A DNA stretch of 64,000 nucleotides from positions 42,987-106,986 of the forward strand of contig NZ_JBHLVH010000011.1 in NCBI RefSeq assembly GCF_042433515.1, in the 5' to 3' direction. The notes under the pieces are model-generated. The model ran no database searches. It had not been told where the DNA came from and saw only the letters and a list, made by a program, of their open reading frames with translations. This DNA is from Kytococcus schroeteri. GTDB lineage: Bacteria > Actinomycetota > Actinomycetes > Actinomycetales > Dermatophilaceae. The position numbers and the translations under genes are program-made. The number at the start of each line of letters is the position of its first letter. The stretch's first letter is position 1. This document shows, piece by piece, positions 50,950-59,460 of this stretch.

Positions 50950-52080
50950 GTGGACGCGGAGGCGGACGTCGTCGTCATCGGCGGCGGGCAGGCCGGACTG
51001 GCCACGAGCTACTGGCTGCGGCGCGCCGGCATCGGGCACGTGGTGCTCGACGACGCCGACGGGCCGGGTGGCGCGTGGGCGCGGATGTGGCCGAGCCTGC
51101 ACGCGTTCAGCCCGCCGCAGCACTCGTCGCTGCCCGGGTGGCTCATGCCGCGGTGGACCGGTGAGGGGGCGTTCCCCTCGCGGCAGCACGTGGCCGACTA
51201 CCTGACGGCGTACGAGGAGCGCTACGAGGTGCCCGTCCAGCGGCCCGTGCGGGTCGATGCCGTGCGGCGCGAGGGCGAGCGACTGGTGGTCGAGGGGCGA
51301 CCCGAGGGCGAGAGATCGGCCTGGTGGGGGCGGGCCGTGGTGAGCGCCACCGGCACGTGGTCGCGGCCGTTCTGGCCGAGCGTGCCGGGCCTGCGGGAGT
51401 TCGCAGGCGCACAGCTGCACTCGGCGCAGTACCGGGGGCCGGAGTCGGTGCCGGGCGGGCGGGTGCTCGTGGTGGGTGGAGGCAACACCGGGGCGCAGCT
51501 GGCGGCGGAGCTCGCGGCATCGCGCGAGGTGGTGTGGGCGACGCAGCGTCCGCCACGCTTCATGCCGCCCGAGGTGGACGGACGGGTGCTCTTCGACGTG
51601 GCCACAGCACGGCGGGCCGCCCTCGATGCCGGCCGTCCGGACGACGGCGGGGTGGGGACGCTCGGCGACATCGTGCAGGTGCCGGAGGTGCGCGCGGCCC
51701 TGGCCGAGGGGCGCTTGGGTGCCGTGCCGATGGTGGCGCGGCTCACCGCATCGGGCGTGGTGTGGGGCGAGGAGGCGGCGGAGGCGGCCGGTTCCACGTG
51801 GAACAGCCCGCCCGTGGCGCCGGGCGAGGAGCTGCCGGTGGACGCCGTGCTGTGGTGCACGGGGTACCGACCGGCGCTGGCCCACCTGCGCCCGCTGGGG
51901 GTGCGCGGTGAGCGCGGGCACGTGGCGGTGGCACCGGGGTCGATGACGCGGGCCGCCGGGGAGCCGCGGCTGCACCTCATGGGCTACGGAGACTGGACGG
52001 GGCCGGCGTCGGCGACGCTCATCGGAGTGGGGCGGCCCGCACGCGCGGCGGCGCGGGAGATCGAGGAGGTGCTGCGGTGA
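50950..52080 (+). CDS. ArsO-like flavin-dependent monooxygenase
   Basis: 376 residues from the GTG at 50950. It has two dinucleotide folds, IGGGQAGLATSYWLRRAG (about 10-27, FAD) and VVGGGNTGAQLAAELA (NADPH), in the layout of flavoprotein monooxygenases. Between them is HAFSPPQHSSLPGWLMP. Flavoproteins of this kind (ArsO) recur in ars operons; their reaction on arsenic is not well established. It follows the arsC fusion by seven bases and overlaps the next gene by four. Confidence 0.85.
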   Translation: MDAEADVVVIGGGQAGLATSYWLRRAGIGHVVLDDADGPGGAWARMWPSLHAFSPPQHSSLPGWLMPRWTGEGAFPSRQHVADYLTAYEERYEVPVQRPVRVDAVRREGERLVVEGRPEGERSAWWGRAVVSATGTWSRPFWPSVPGLREFAGAQLHSAQYRGPESVPGGRVLVVGGGNTGAQLAAELAASREVVWATQRPPRFMPPEVDGRVLFDVATARRAALDAGRPDDGGVGTLGDIVQVPEVRAALAEGRLGAVPMVARLTASGVVWGEEAAEAAGSTWNSPPVAPGEELPVDAVLWCTGYRPALAHLRPLGVRGERGHVAVAPGSMTRAAGEPRLHLMGYGDWTGPASATLIGVGRPARAAAREIEEVLR

Positions 52081-52859
52081 GCGGGGCGGGGTCGGACGGT
52101 GCGTGGGGCGCGGTCGAGGCGTACCGACGGTCGTTCGGGGCGCTGTGTGCCGGGGTGCACGACCTGCTGCTGGACGCGCTGCCCGCCGGGCGGGTCCTGG
52201 ACGTCGGGTGCGGTCCGGGCGGGCTGCTGGGACGGGCGCTCGACCGAGTGTGGGACGTGGCGGGGGTCGACCCCTCACCCGCGATGGTGGCCTGCGCCGC
52301 GCGCGTGGCACCCGGACGGGTGGAGGTCGGCGGGCTCCCGCGCCTCACGGTGGCGAGCGGGAGCCAGAGCGGGGTGGTGGCGAACTTCGTCGTGAACCAC
52401 CTCGGCCACCCGGTCGACGGGGTGCGCGAGATGGCGCGCGTGCTGGCGCCGGGCGGACGCGTGGCGATGACGGTGTGGCCGGCAGGAGGCGCCGGGTGGG
52501 GTGGGCTGGTGGGCGAGGTCTTCTCCGCAGCGGACGCACGGGAGGTGGCGCCGGAGCGACTGCCCGAGGAGGTGGACTTCCCGCGGACCCCGCAGGGCCT
52601 GGCCGGCCTGTGTCGGGAGGCCGGGCTGACGGTGCGCGAGGCCCGGACCGTGGAGTGGGAGTGGGCGGTGGCCCCGGCGGACCTGTGGGCGGGTGTCGAG
52701 GCGGGGATCGCCGGGCCCGGGCGCAGGTTCCTGGCGCAGGACCAGGCGACCCGGGTGCGGGTGCGGGAGGCGTGGAGGGTTCGGGCGGGAGCCCGGGCGC
52801 AGGGTGGCGTGCTGCGCTTCTGGAACGAGGCGGTGCTGGTGGTGGGTGAGCACCGATGA
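52077..52859 (+). CDS. class I SAM-dependent methyltransferase
   Basis: 260 residues from a GTG overlapping the flavoprotein stop (GTGA). Motif I VLDVGCGPGG (40-49), acidic motif II VAGVDPSP, and post-motif LAPGGRVAMTVWP. It lacks the cysteine set of ArsM arsenite methyltransferases; its few cysteines (CAGVHD, VACAARV, GLCREAG) are not in that pattern. It ends the ars-type operon; the substrate is unknown and could be arsenic or a small organic compound. Confidence 0.85.
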   Translation: MSGAGSDGAWGAVEAYRRSFGALCAGVHDLLLDALPAGRVLDVGCGPGGLLGRALDRVWDVAGVDPSPAMVACAARVAPGRVEVGGLPRLTVASGSQSGVVANFVVNHLGHPVDGVREMARVLAPGGRVAMTVWPAGGAGWGGLVGEVFSAADAREVAPERLPEEVDFPRTPQGLAGLCREAGLTVREARTVEWEWAVAPADLWAGVEAGIAGPGRRFLAQDQATRVRVREAWRVRAGARAQGGVLRFWNEAVLVVGEHR

Positions 52860-52928
52860 GCGGATGTCCACAGGGTCCGCTGGCCGGGCAGCCCCAGCAT
52901 CACACCGTCCACATGTTCGATGCGCGGG

Positions 52929-52958
52929 TTGCACTTGATGCAATACATGTACTATTCT
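52929..52958 (+). promoter_or_regulatory. possible promoter of the DUF222-HNH gene
   Basis: TTGCAC (52929-52934), an 18-base spacer and TATTCT (52953-52958), inside a distinctly AT-rich patch before the HNH gene. Confidence 0.45.
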
Positions 52959-52993
52959 TGAGGTAGCCGGTCGGACAGGGGGTCCGACCCTCG

Positions 52994-54595
52994 GTGAGCC
53001 ACGAGGGGGTGGTGTACGTGCCCAAGACGATGCCGGAACGGTTCCCACAGGACGCAGGTGCGCCACCCCGCGTGGTCGACGGTGGCTCGACCACAGCCCC
53101 GATCGCGCCGGGGCAGCCGCCGGGCAGCGCCGGCGCCTGGCACGAGGTGACCGAGGCGTTCGCCGCCGCGGACCAGGCCGTGGACCGACTGCTGGCCGCG
53201 CTGACCGCGGCCGGCTCCGAGGAGGACCTGCCCGTCAGCCCCTCGGAGCTCGAGTGGTTGACCCGGACCGCCACGCGCTTCGGGGACCGGGGCCAGCAGG
53301 TCCGCGTACGCTCCCACTCGGTGCTGGCCACCGCGCGCCGGGCCGGGCGGGCCGTGCACGACGACGACGCACAGTTCGCGGCGGCAAAGAACGCCCGCAC
53401 CTCTGGCGGGACGCGGCGCGACGCGGTACTGGCCGAGGCACTCGCGGAGCCCGTGGGCCCTCCCCCGTCTCCGGGGACCACGTCGGACGAGGCGGGAAGT
53501 CCCTCGACCCCTGAACCGGGGCCGCCCACCGCGCCGGGACCGCGTCCGTTGGCACGCGCGCTCGATGCGGGGCTGCTCTCCCAGGAGCACGCGATGGTGG
53601 TCCTGCAGGAGCTCGACGCCCTCCCCGCAGACGTGGACCCCGCACTACGACTCCGGGCCGAGGAGGTGCTCGTCCGCAAGGCCGAGCGACTGACTCCTCG
53701 TTCGTTGCGCCGGGCGGCTCGCCGCGTCCTGGGAGAGCTGGGCGTGCCGGAGGCCGTGGTGGACAGCCACCAGGACGAGCGCGTGCGCACTCAGGAGCAG
53801 AAGGCGTGGGAGGCCGCGTCCTTCTGGATGCGCGACAACGGCGACGGCACCGTCCACGGGCGGTTCACCCTCCCCGCGCTCCAGGGCCACATGCTCGGCA
53901 AGGTGCTCGATGCGCTCGTGGCACCGCGGCGACTGGCGCGCAAGGACGCGACGGACAGGACCCCAGTCGAGACTGCGGGGCCAGAGGCAACCGGGAGGGA
54001 GCACCTCTCGTGGAAGGACCGGCAGGTCGACTGGGCCCACGAGAAGGGCAAGGCCCTCTGCGAGCTGATCGACCACCTGCCCACCCACGAGTTGGGCGGT
54101 CGGACCAACGTCACGGTGCTGGTGACCACCACCCTGGAGACCCTGCGCGGTGAGACCGACCGAGCCGGCCTCACCGACACGGGGGTCGAGGTGTCTGCCG
54201 GCGAGGTGCGCCGACTGGCTGCCGGCGCGGGCATCGTCCCGGTGGTCCTCGGCGGCGACTCCGTCCCCCTCGACCTCGGGCGACGGACCCGGTTGTTCAC
54301 CGAGACGCAACGCCGGGCCCTCGCCCTGCGCTACACCGAGTGCGCCGAGGAGAACTGCGATCGACCGTTCGCCTGGTGCGAGGTCCATCACGTGGACCCC
54401 TGGGGGTCCGGGTCGGCCCGGGGCGGCCCCCCGGGCGGGGCCACGGACCTGGTCAACGCCCTCCCCCTGTGCGGCCGGCACCACCGGCGGCTCGAGGACC
54501 CCTCGCTCACCCACACGATCACCTGCGACGGCGAGGGCCGCGGGGTCCTGCGTTTCCACCGGCGGGGCGGGCGGAGCAGGAGGGCGGACCAATGA
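52994..54595 (+). CDS. DUF222 / HNH endonuclease-domain protein (13E12-like)
   Basis: 533 residues. A long helical DUF222 region (about 40-390) is followed by a C-terminal HNH motif with CAEENCDRPFAWCEVHHVDP and LVNALPLCGRHHRRLED (two zinc cysteines plus catalytic histidines). Members of this family are numerous and multi-copy in actinobacteria, and their role is unsettled; many look like domesticated or mobile endonucleases. The start is uncertain: GTG 52994 is kept, but several in-frame GTG codons up to ATG 53029 are possible. Confidence 0.85.
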   Translation: MSHEGVVYVPKTMPERFPQDAGAPPRVVDGGSTTAPIAPGQPPGSAGAWHEVTEAFAAADQAVDRLLAALTAAGSEEDLPVSPSELEWLTRTATRFGDRGQQVRVRSHSVLATARRAGRAVHDDDAQFAAAKNARTSGGTRRDAVLAEALAEPVGPPPSPGTTSDEAGSPSTPEPGPPTAPGPRPLARALDAGLLSQEHAMVVLQELDALPADVDPALRLRAEEVLVRKAERLTPRSLRRAARRVLGELGVPEAVVDSHQDERVRTQEQKAWEAASFWMRDNGDGTVHGRFTLPALQGHMLGKVLDALVAPRRLARKDATDRTPVETAGPEATGREHLSWKDRQVDWAHEKGKALCELIDHLPTHELGGRTNVTVLVTTTLETLRGETDRAGLTDTGVEVSAGEVRRLAAGAGIVPVVLGGDSVPLDLGRRTRLFTETQRRALALRYTECAEENCDRPFAWCEVHHVDPWGSGSARGGPPGGATDLVNALPLCGRHHRRLEDPSLTHTITCDGEGRGVLRFHRRGGRSRRADQ

Positions 54596-54671
54596 GTGGA
54601 CACCGCCCGCCCTGCCGTCGACCCACACGGGTCGGTCAGGTCGCTCATGCTGCCCAGGACACTCGGGCCGC

Positions 54672-54938
54672 TCAGGCCGTGGTGACCCCGTGGCGGGAGC
54701 AGGACGCCGTCCACCCGCGTGGCGTCACCTGCACCACCATGCGCCGACGGCAGGCAGGGCAGTACCGGGGCGGCTCCAGCTCGAGGCGCCGGGTGCAGGT
54801 GTCGTGCCCGGCATCCGCGAGCGGCTCGCCGCAGTGTCCGCAGTACGTGGGATGGACGGCGTGGGCGTCAGGGGTGGCGGCGCCGGCGTCGGCACCCCTC
54901 CCACCGCCGGCCACGACCCTCGGACCCTCAGCCGCCAC
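54672..54938 (-). CDS. bsaP: biotin synthase auxiliary protein
   Basis: 88 residues from a GTG placed one base after the bioB stop, so co-translated with it. After a flexible Gly/Ala head comes a small zinc-ribbon-like core: YCGHCGEPLADAGHDTC (C33, C36, C48) and RYCPACRRRMVVQVTPRGWT (C60, C63) with CSRHG at the end. This matches the short protein encoded after bioB in mycobacteria (BsaP), needed for efficient biotin synthase activity. No other biotin genes are in the window. Confidence 0.85.
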   Translation of the reverse strand: MAAEGPRVVAGGGRGADAGAATPDAHAVHPTYCGHCGEPLADAGHDTCTRRLELEPPRYCPACRRRMVVQVTPRGWTASCSRHGVTTA

Positions 54939-54939
54939 G

Positions 54940-55977
54940 TCAGATGGTCTTGCTGAGCGCCTGGATGGGCATCTTCAGCTCGGCCAGCAGGTCGAGGTCC
55001 TGCTGCGGGTCGCGACCCAGCGTCGTGAGGTAGTTGCCCACGATGATCGCGTTGATGCCGCCGGTGAGGCCCTGGCGGGTCCCGAGCTCCCCGAGGGTGA
55101 TCTCACGGCCGCCGGCGAAGCGCAGGATGGTGCGCGGCAGGGCCAGGCGGAAGGCGGCGATGGTGCGCAGCGCGTCCTGGGCCCCCATCGGCTCCAGGTC
55201 GCCGAACGGCGTGCCGGGGCGCGGGTTGAGGAAGTTCAGCGGCACCTCGTGCGGCTCCAGGGCCCCCAGCTCGGCGGCGAGCTCGGCGCGCTGGCGGACG
55301 GACTCGCCCATGCCCACCAGGGCGCCGCAGCACAGCTCCATGCCGGACTCGATGACCATGGCGCAGGTCTCGAGGCGCTCGTCGTAGGTGTGGGTGGTGA
55401 CCACCTGGTCGAAGTAGGAGCGCGCCGTCTCGAGGTTGTGGTTGTAGCGGTGGACGCCCATCTCCACCATCTGGTCCACCTGCTCCTGGGTGAGCATGCC
55501 CACCGAGACCGCGATGTCGATGTCCACCTCGGCCTTGATGGCGGCGATGGCGTTGCGCAGCTGGTCCATGAGGCGCTCGTCCGGACCGCGCACGGCGGCC
55601 ACGATGCAGAACTCGCTGGCCCCGGTCTCCTTGGTCTCCCGGGCGGCCTTGATGAGCTCCTTGACGTTGAGCCACACCGCGCGCACCGGGGAGGTGAACT
55701 GCCCGGACTGGCTGCAGAAGTGACAGTCCTCCGGGCACCCGCCGGTCTTCAGCGAGACGATGCCCTCGACCTCGACGCCCTCACCGTTGTGACGCACCCG
55801 CACCTCGTGGGCCAGGGCCAGCAGCTCCTCCACGCGCTCGTCGGGGAGGTTGAGCACCTGCTCCACCTGGTCGGCGTCGAGGCCCACGCCGCGCTCGAGC
55901 ACCTGCTCACGGGCGACGGGGAGGATGTCCCCGGAGTCGGCGGGGCGGGCAGCGGTCAGGGTGGTGGCGTCCGTCAT
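54940..55977 (-). CDS. bioB: biotin synthase
   Basis: 345 residues from the ATG at 55977-55975. Radical-SAM cluster CPEDCHFC (C81, C85, C88), the second-cluster cysteines (in FCIVAAVRG and ETCAMV), and GINAIIVGNYLTT near the end. It inserts sulfur into dethiobiotin. bioB and bsaP form a two-gene operon apart from bioADF. Confidence 0.97.
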   Translation of the reverse strand: MTDATTLTAARPADSGDILPVAREQVLERGVGLDADQVEQVLNLPDERVEELLALAHEVRVRHNGEGVEVEGIVSLKTGGCPEDCHFCSQSGQFTSPVRAVWLNVKELIKAARETKETGASEFCIVAAVRGPDERLMDQLRNAIAAIKAEVDIDIAVSVGMLTQEQVDQMVEMGVHRYNHNLETARSYFDQVVTTHTYDERLETCAMVIESGMELCCGALVGMGESVRQRAELAAELGALEPHEVPLNFLNPRPGTPFGDLEPMGAQDALRTIAAFRLALPRTILRFAGGREITLGELGTRQGLTGGINAIIVGNYLTTLGRDPQQDLDLLAELKMPIQALSKTI

Positions 55978-56107
55978 GCGGACCAGTGTGACCCACGGCA
56001 CGCAGCGGCCGGCACCCGGGGCCGGGTGTCTCGGCAATCCTCGTGCGCGAGGCTGGTTGCACCGAGAGTCGTGACCGCACCAGCACCAGCACCGAGGAGG
56101 ACCTCGC

Positions 56108-56377
56108 ATGACCACCCGCCCCACGCCGCGCCTGCTCCCGATCGGAGTCGGCCTGCTGACCCTGGGCCTCGCCCTGTTCCTGTGCGTGTGGTTCTCCACG
56201 GACATGGCTGCCATCGACGCCATGGAGCAGGGTGGCCCGGACGCCCCCGGGATGACCACGGCCGAGCTCACGGCGATGCTCGCCTCGCCGGCCCTGCTCC
56301 TGGCGGGCCTGGTGCTCGCCCTGGTCGGCTGGGCCCGCCGGGAGGCACCTGCAGGAGCCAGCACACAGCGCCGGTGA
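56108..56377 (+). CDS. two-span small membrane protein
   Basis: 89 residues with GAGGAGG before the ATG. Spans lie at about 10-30 and 56-75, with a short acidic loop between (MEQGGPDAPGMTTAELTAML). Not recognised. It is divergent from bioB. Confidence 0.65.
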   Translation: MTTRPTPRLLPIGVGLLTLGLALFLCVWFSTDMAAIDAMEQGGPDAPGMTTAELTAMLASPALLLAGLVLALVGWARREAPAGASTQRR

Positions 56378-56378
56378 C

Positions 56379-56476
56379 CGGAGGCAGGGACAGGCGGTGC
56401 ACGCTGCCCCGGAGGCAGGGGCACGGGTGGCGCACGCTGACCCCGGGCGCGCGGACAGAGGCGGTGCACGCTGACC
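56379..56476 (+). repeat. three imperfect 30-bp direct repeats
   Basis: Units of about 30 bases ending in GGCGGTGCACGCTG: 56379-56406 (CCGGAGGCAGGGACA...), 56409-56439 (CCGGAGGCAGGGGCA..., GTGGCGCACGCTG) and about 56445-56473 (...GGACAGAGGCGGTGCACGCTG). They lie in the gap (56378-56628) before the acyl-CoA dehydrogenase gene. A fourth GGTGCACGGTG lies at 56519-56529. Confidence 0.7.
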
Positions 56477-56529
56477 CGCCCCCGCTGGCCACAACGGTTC
56501 CACCCCTCCGCAGTATCCGGTGCACGGTG

Positions 56530-56558
56530 TTGCACACAGTGCCGGGGCCGGGCATCAT
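56530..56558 (+). promoter_or_regulatory. possible promoter of the acyl-CoA dehydrogenase gene
   Basis: TTGCAC, a 17-base spacer and CATCAT, about 70 bases before the start. GTGTGACACAG just after it could be part of an operator. Confidence 0.4.
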
Positions 56559-56628
56559 GTGTGACACAGCGCACCGGGTACTTGCCTCCGCCCGGCACGA
56601 CCCCACCCTCGACGAGGAGCAGGCACCG

Positions 56629-58488
56629 ATGAGCCACTACAAGTCCAACGTCCGCGACCTGGAGTTCAACCTCTTCGAGGTGTTCAACCGCCAGGAGGTG
56701 CTCGGTCAGGGCGTCTTCGAGGAGGTCGACGCCGACACCGCCCGGGAAGTGCTGTCCGAGGTGGCCCGCCTGGCGGAGAACGAGATCGCCGCCTCGTTCG
56801 CCGAGGCGGACCGCAACCCGCCGGTGTTCGACCCGCAGACCCACTCCGCGACCATGCCCGAGGCGTTCACGAAGTCCTACCGGGCGTGGGCCGACGCAGA
56901 GTTCTGGCGCCTCAACCTGGAGCCCGAGCTCGGTGGCACCCTGGCCACCCCCAGCCTCAACTGGGCCATCGCCGAGATGGTGCTCGGCGCCAACCCGGCC
57001 GCGTACATGTTCTCGGCCGGCTTCAGCTTCGCCAACATCCTCTTCCGCAACGGCACCGAGCAGCAGAAGAAGCTCGCCCAGCTCATGATCGACCGCCAGT
57101 GGGGCGCCACGATGGTGCTCACCGAGCCCGATGCCGGGTCCGACGTGGGCGCCGGCACCACCAAGGCCGTGCAGCAGCCCGACGGCACCTGGCACCTCAC
57201 CGGCGTGAAGCGGTTCATCACCAACGGTGACGCCGACTTCTACGAGAACAACGTGCACTTCGTGCTCGCCCGCCCCGAGGGCGCCGGCCCCGGCACCAAG
57301 GGCCTCAGCCTGTTCATCGTGCCGAAGTTCCACGTCGACCTGGAGTCCGGCCAGATGGGTGAGCGCAACGGCGCGTTCGTCACCAACATCGAGCACAAGA
57401 TGGGCCTCAAGGTCTCCACCACGTGCGAGCTGCGCTTCGGCGAGGACCCCGACGTTCCTGCCGTCGGCACGCTGCTCGGCGAGGTGCACGACGGCATCGC
57501 GCAGATGTTCCAGGTCATCGAGTACGCCCGCATGATGGTGGGCACCAAGGCCATCGCCACCCTCTCCACCGGCTACCTCAACGCGCTCGAGTACGCCAGG
57601 AGCCGCGTGCAGGGCGCCGACATGCTGCAGATGGGCGACAAGGCCGCCCCGCGCGTGACCATCACTCACCACCCGGACGTGCGCCGCAGCCTCATGCTGC
57701 AGAAGGCCTACGCCGAGGGCCTGCGCGCCCTGGTGCAGTACACCGCCACCTTCCAGGACACCGCCCACGCGTGGCGCGCCCAGAACCCCGGCGCCGAGCC
57801 CGAGGCCGGGTCCGAGGCGGCGATGGCCGACCGCATCAACGACCTGCTGCTGCCGCTGGTGAAGGGCGTCGGCTCCGAGCGGGCGTGGGTGCTGCTGGGC
57901 ACCGAGTCGCTGCAGACCTTCGGCGGTTCGGGCTTCCTGCAGGACTACCCGCTGGAGCAGTACGTCCGCGACGCCAAGATCGACACCCTCTACGAGGGCA
58001 CCACGGCCATCCAGGCCCAGGACTTCTTCTTCCGCAAGATCCTGCGCGACCGCGGCGAGGCCCTCGGCGCGGTGGCCGGTGAGGTGCAGGCCTTCCTGCA
58101 GGCCGGCGGGGCCGAGGAGCTCGCCGGTGCCCGCGAGCAACTCGGCAAGGCCCTGGCGGAGCTGCAGCAGCTGCTCGGGCTGCTCACCGGGTGGGCCCAG
58201 GCCGCCCAGTCCGACCCGCAGGAGCTCTACAAGGTGGGCCTGCAGTCCACCCGCCTGCTCATGGCCGCCGGCGACGTAGTGATCGGCTGGCTGCTGCTGC
58301 GCCAGGCCCAGGTGGCCTCCGAGAAGCTGGCCGCGGGCGCCGCCGGCGAGGACCGGGACTTCTACACCGGCAAGGTGGCCGCCGCGCGCTTCTTCGCCAC
58401 CGAGGTGCTCCCGCGCATCGGGGCGGACCGTCGGGCGGCCGAGGCGACCGGCCTGGACCTCATGGAGCTCCCCGAGAGCGCCTTCTGA
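56629..58488 (+). CDS. FadE5-like acyl-CoA dehydrogenase
   Basis: 619 residues from the ATG at 56629 with AGGAGC upstream; the upstream open frame is read-through. It is longer than standard acyl-CoA dehydrogenases (about 380), because of an N-terminal domain (SHYKSNVRDLEFNLFEVFNR) and a C-terminal helical domain, as in FadE5-type enzymes. FAD-binding ATMVLTEPDAGSDVGAGTTK and the catalytic-Glu region YEGTTAIQAQDFFFRK are present. It should oxidise acyl-CoA with electron-transfer flavoprotein as acceptor, linking to the EtfD-like protein at 25301. Confidence 0.93.
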   Translation: MSHYKSNVRDLEFNLFEVFNRQEVLGQGVFEEVDADTAREVLSEVARLAENEIAASFAEADRNPPVFDPQTHSATMPEAFTKSYRAWADAEFWRLNLEPELGGTLATPSLNWAIAEMVLGANPAAYMFSAGFSFANILFRNGTEQQKKLAQLMIDRQWGATMVLTEPDAGSDVGAGTTKAVQQPDGTWHLTGVKRFITNGDADFYENNVHFVLARPEGAGPGTKGLSLFIVPKFHVDLESGQMGERNGAFVTNIEHKMGLKVSTTCELRFGEDPDVPAVGTLLGEVHDGIAQMFQVIEYARMMVGTKAIATLSTGYLNALEYARSRVQGADMLQMGDKAAPRVTITHHPDVRRSLMLQKAYAEGLRALVQYTATFQDTAHAWRAQNPGAEPEAGSEAAMADRINDLLLPLVKGVGSERAWVLLGTESLQTFGGSGFLQDYPLEQYVRDAKIDTLYEGTTAIQAQDFFFRKILRDRGEALGAVAGEVQAFLQAGGAEELAGAREQLGKALAELQQLLGLLTGWAQAAQSDPQELYKVGLQSTRLLMAAGDVVIGWLLLRQAQVASEKLAAGAAGEDRDFYTGKVAAARFFATEVLPRIGADRRAAEATGLDLMELPESAF

Positions 58489-58507
58489 GCCCGGGCGGCC
58501 GAGACCA

Positions 58508-58533
58508 CCCGGAGGGTGACCGCGCCCTCCGGG
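58508..58533 (+). terminator. first of two hairpins after the acyl-CoA dehydrogenase gene
   Basis: Nine-base perfect stem CCCGGAGGG with an 8-base loop, 19 bases after the stop. Confidence 0.5.
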
Positions 58534-58541
58534 ACCGCACC

Positions 58542-58574
58542 GGGAGCCCGACCACGACCGGTGGTCGGGCTCCC
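58542..58574 (+). terminator. second hairpin after the acyl-CoA dehydrogenase gene
   Basis: Perfect 14-base stem GGGAGCCCGACCAC with loop GACCG. Confidence 0.72.
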
Positions 58575-58708
58575 TCCCTCCACCCACGGAGTGACGGCCC
58601 CCGCCGGGACGGCCGCCTAGCGTGAGGTCGATCCCACCCCCACCGCGTCGTCCCGGTGCCGCACACCCCGTGCCGCCACCCGCGCCGCGCCATCAGAAGG
58701 AGAGCACC

Positions 58709-59362
58709 ATGCGTACCACCCGCACCCTCGCCCTGCTGACCTCCGGCCTCGTCGCGGTCGGCACCCTCACCGCCTGCGGTGGCACCGACCCGCTGAGCAA
58801 CGACGAGGCCAAGGAGGTGCTGCTCACCGAGGACAACTTCCCGCTGGACGGCTACAAGCGCGGCACCGTCGAGGACGGCGAGGCCAAGGACGAGGCCATG
58901 GACGTCTCCGAGATGGAGAATGGCCTCAAGCAGCTGGGCGAGATCAGCGAGGAGTGCCAGAAGGCCCTCGACGATCTGGACGGCCTCAAGGCCTCGGACC
59001 ACATCGACCAGGGCGCCTCGGTGGACTTCACCAAGGGCCAGTCCAACGTCTCCGTCATCGCCGCTGGTGTGAAGGACGACGGCAAGAAGCTGCAGGACGC
59101 GTTCGCCACCCTGGGTGCGCACTGCGACGACATCGAGAAGTCCGAGGGGGGTCTGTCCGTGAAGATCGGCTTCGATGAGGTGGACCAGGACGACTTCAAG
59201 GGCACCCAGATCACCGTCGACGCCATGGGCCAGAAGAAGGAGACGACCATGGGCGGTCGCCTCGTCGGCGAGAACTTCGTCGGTGTCTTCGGCAGCGACG
59301 TCAGCAAGGACGACGTGCTCAAGGTGGCCGACGCGCAGGCCAAGGCCATCGAGGACAAGTGA
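58709..59362 (+). CDS. lipoprotein of a paralogous pair (first copy)
   Basis: 217 residues from the ATG with AAGGAGA upstream. Lipobox LTAC (Cys about 23). The mature domain starts ALSNDEAK-like (DPLSNDEAKEVLLTEDNFPL) and continues DGYKRGTVEDGE, with two cysteines (EECQKAL; AHCDDIE) that may form a disulfide. The same layout recurs in the next gene, so the two are tandem paralogues. It resembles sensor-domain-like lipoproteins of actinobacteria, but no function is assigned. Confidence 0.8.
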   Translation: MRTTRTLALLTSGLVAVGTLTACGGTDPLSNDEAKEVLLTEDNFPLDGYKRGTVEDGEAKDEAMDVSEMENGLKQLGEISEECQKALDDLDGLKASDHIDQGASVDFTKGQSNVSVIAAGVKDDGKKLQDAFATLGAHCDDIEKSEGGLSVKIGFDEVDQDDFKGTQITVDAMGQKKETTMGGRLVGENFVGVFGSDVSKDDVLKVADAQAKAIEDK

Positions 59363-59391
59363 GCCTCGGGGCCACCCGGCCCTGACCACCG

Positions 59392-59430
59392 CGAGGGGGC
59401 GGTCCGCACACGGTGCGGACCGCCCCCTCG
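59392..59430 (+). terminator. terminator between the paralogous lipoprotein genes
   Basis: Perfect 18-base stem CGAGGGGGCGGTCCGCAC with loop ACG, the longest perfect hairpin in the window. The two paralogues are therefore separate transcription units or attenuated. Confidence 0.8.
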
Positions 59431-59460
59431 GCGTGCACGCGGCTCTGCCACACTCGCGGC

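Noticed and set aside
52077..52859. Calling the methyltransferase ArsM
   Set aside because: The conserved ArsM cysteines are not present, so only a general methyltransferase call is made.
54940..58587. A 1215-codon minus-strand frame that would fuse bioB to the complement of the acyl-CoA dehydrogenase
   Set aside because: bioB homology begins at 55977 with a good start; upstream is the antisense of well-supported genes.
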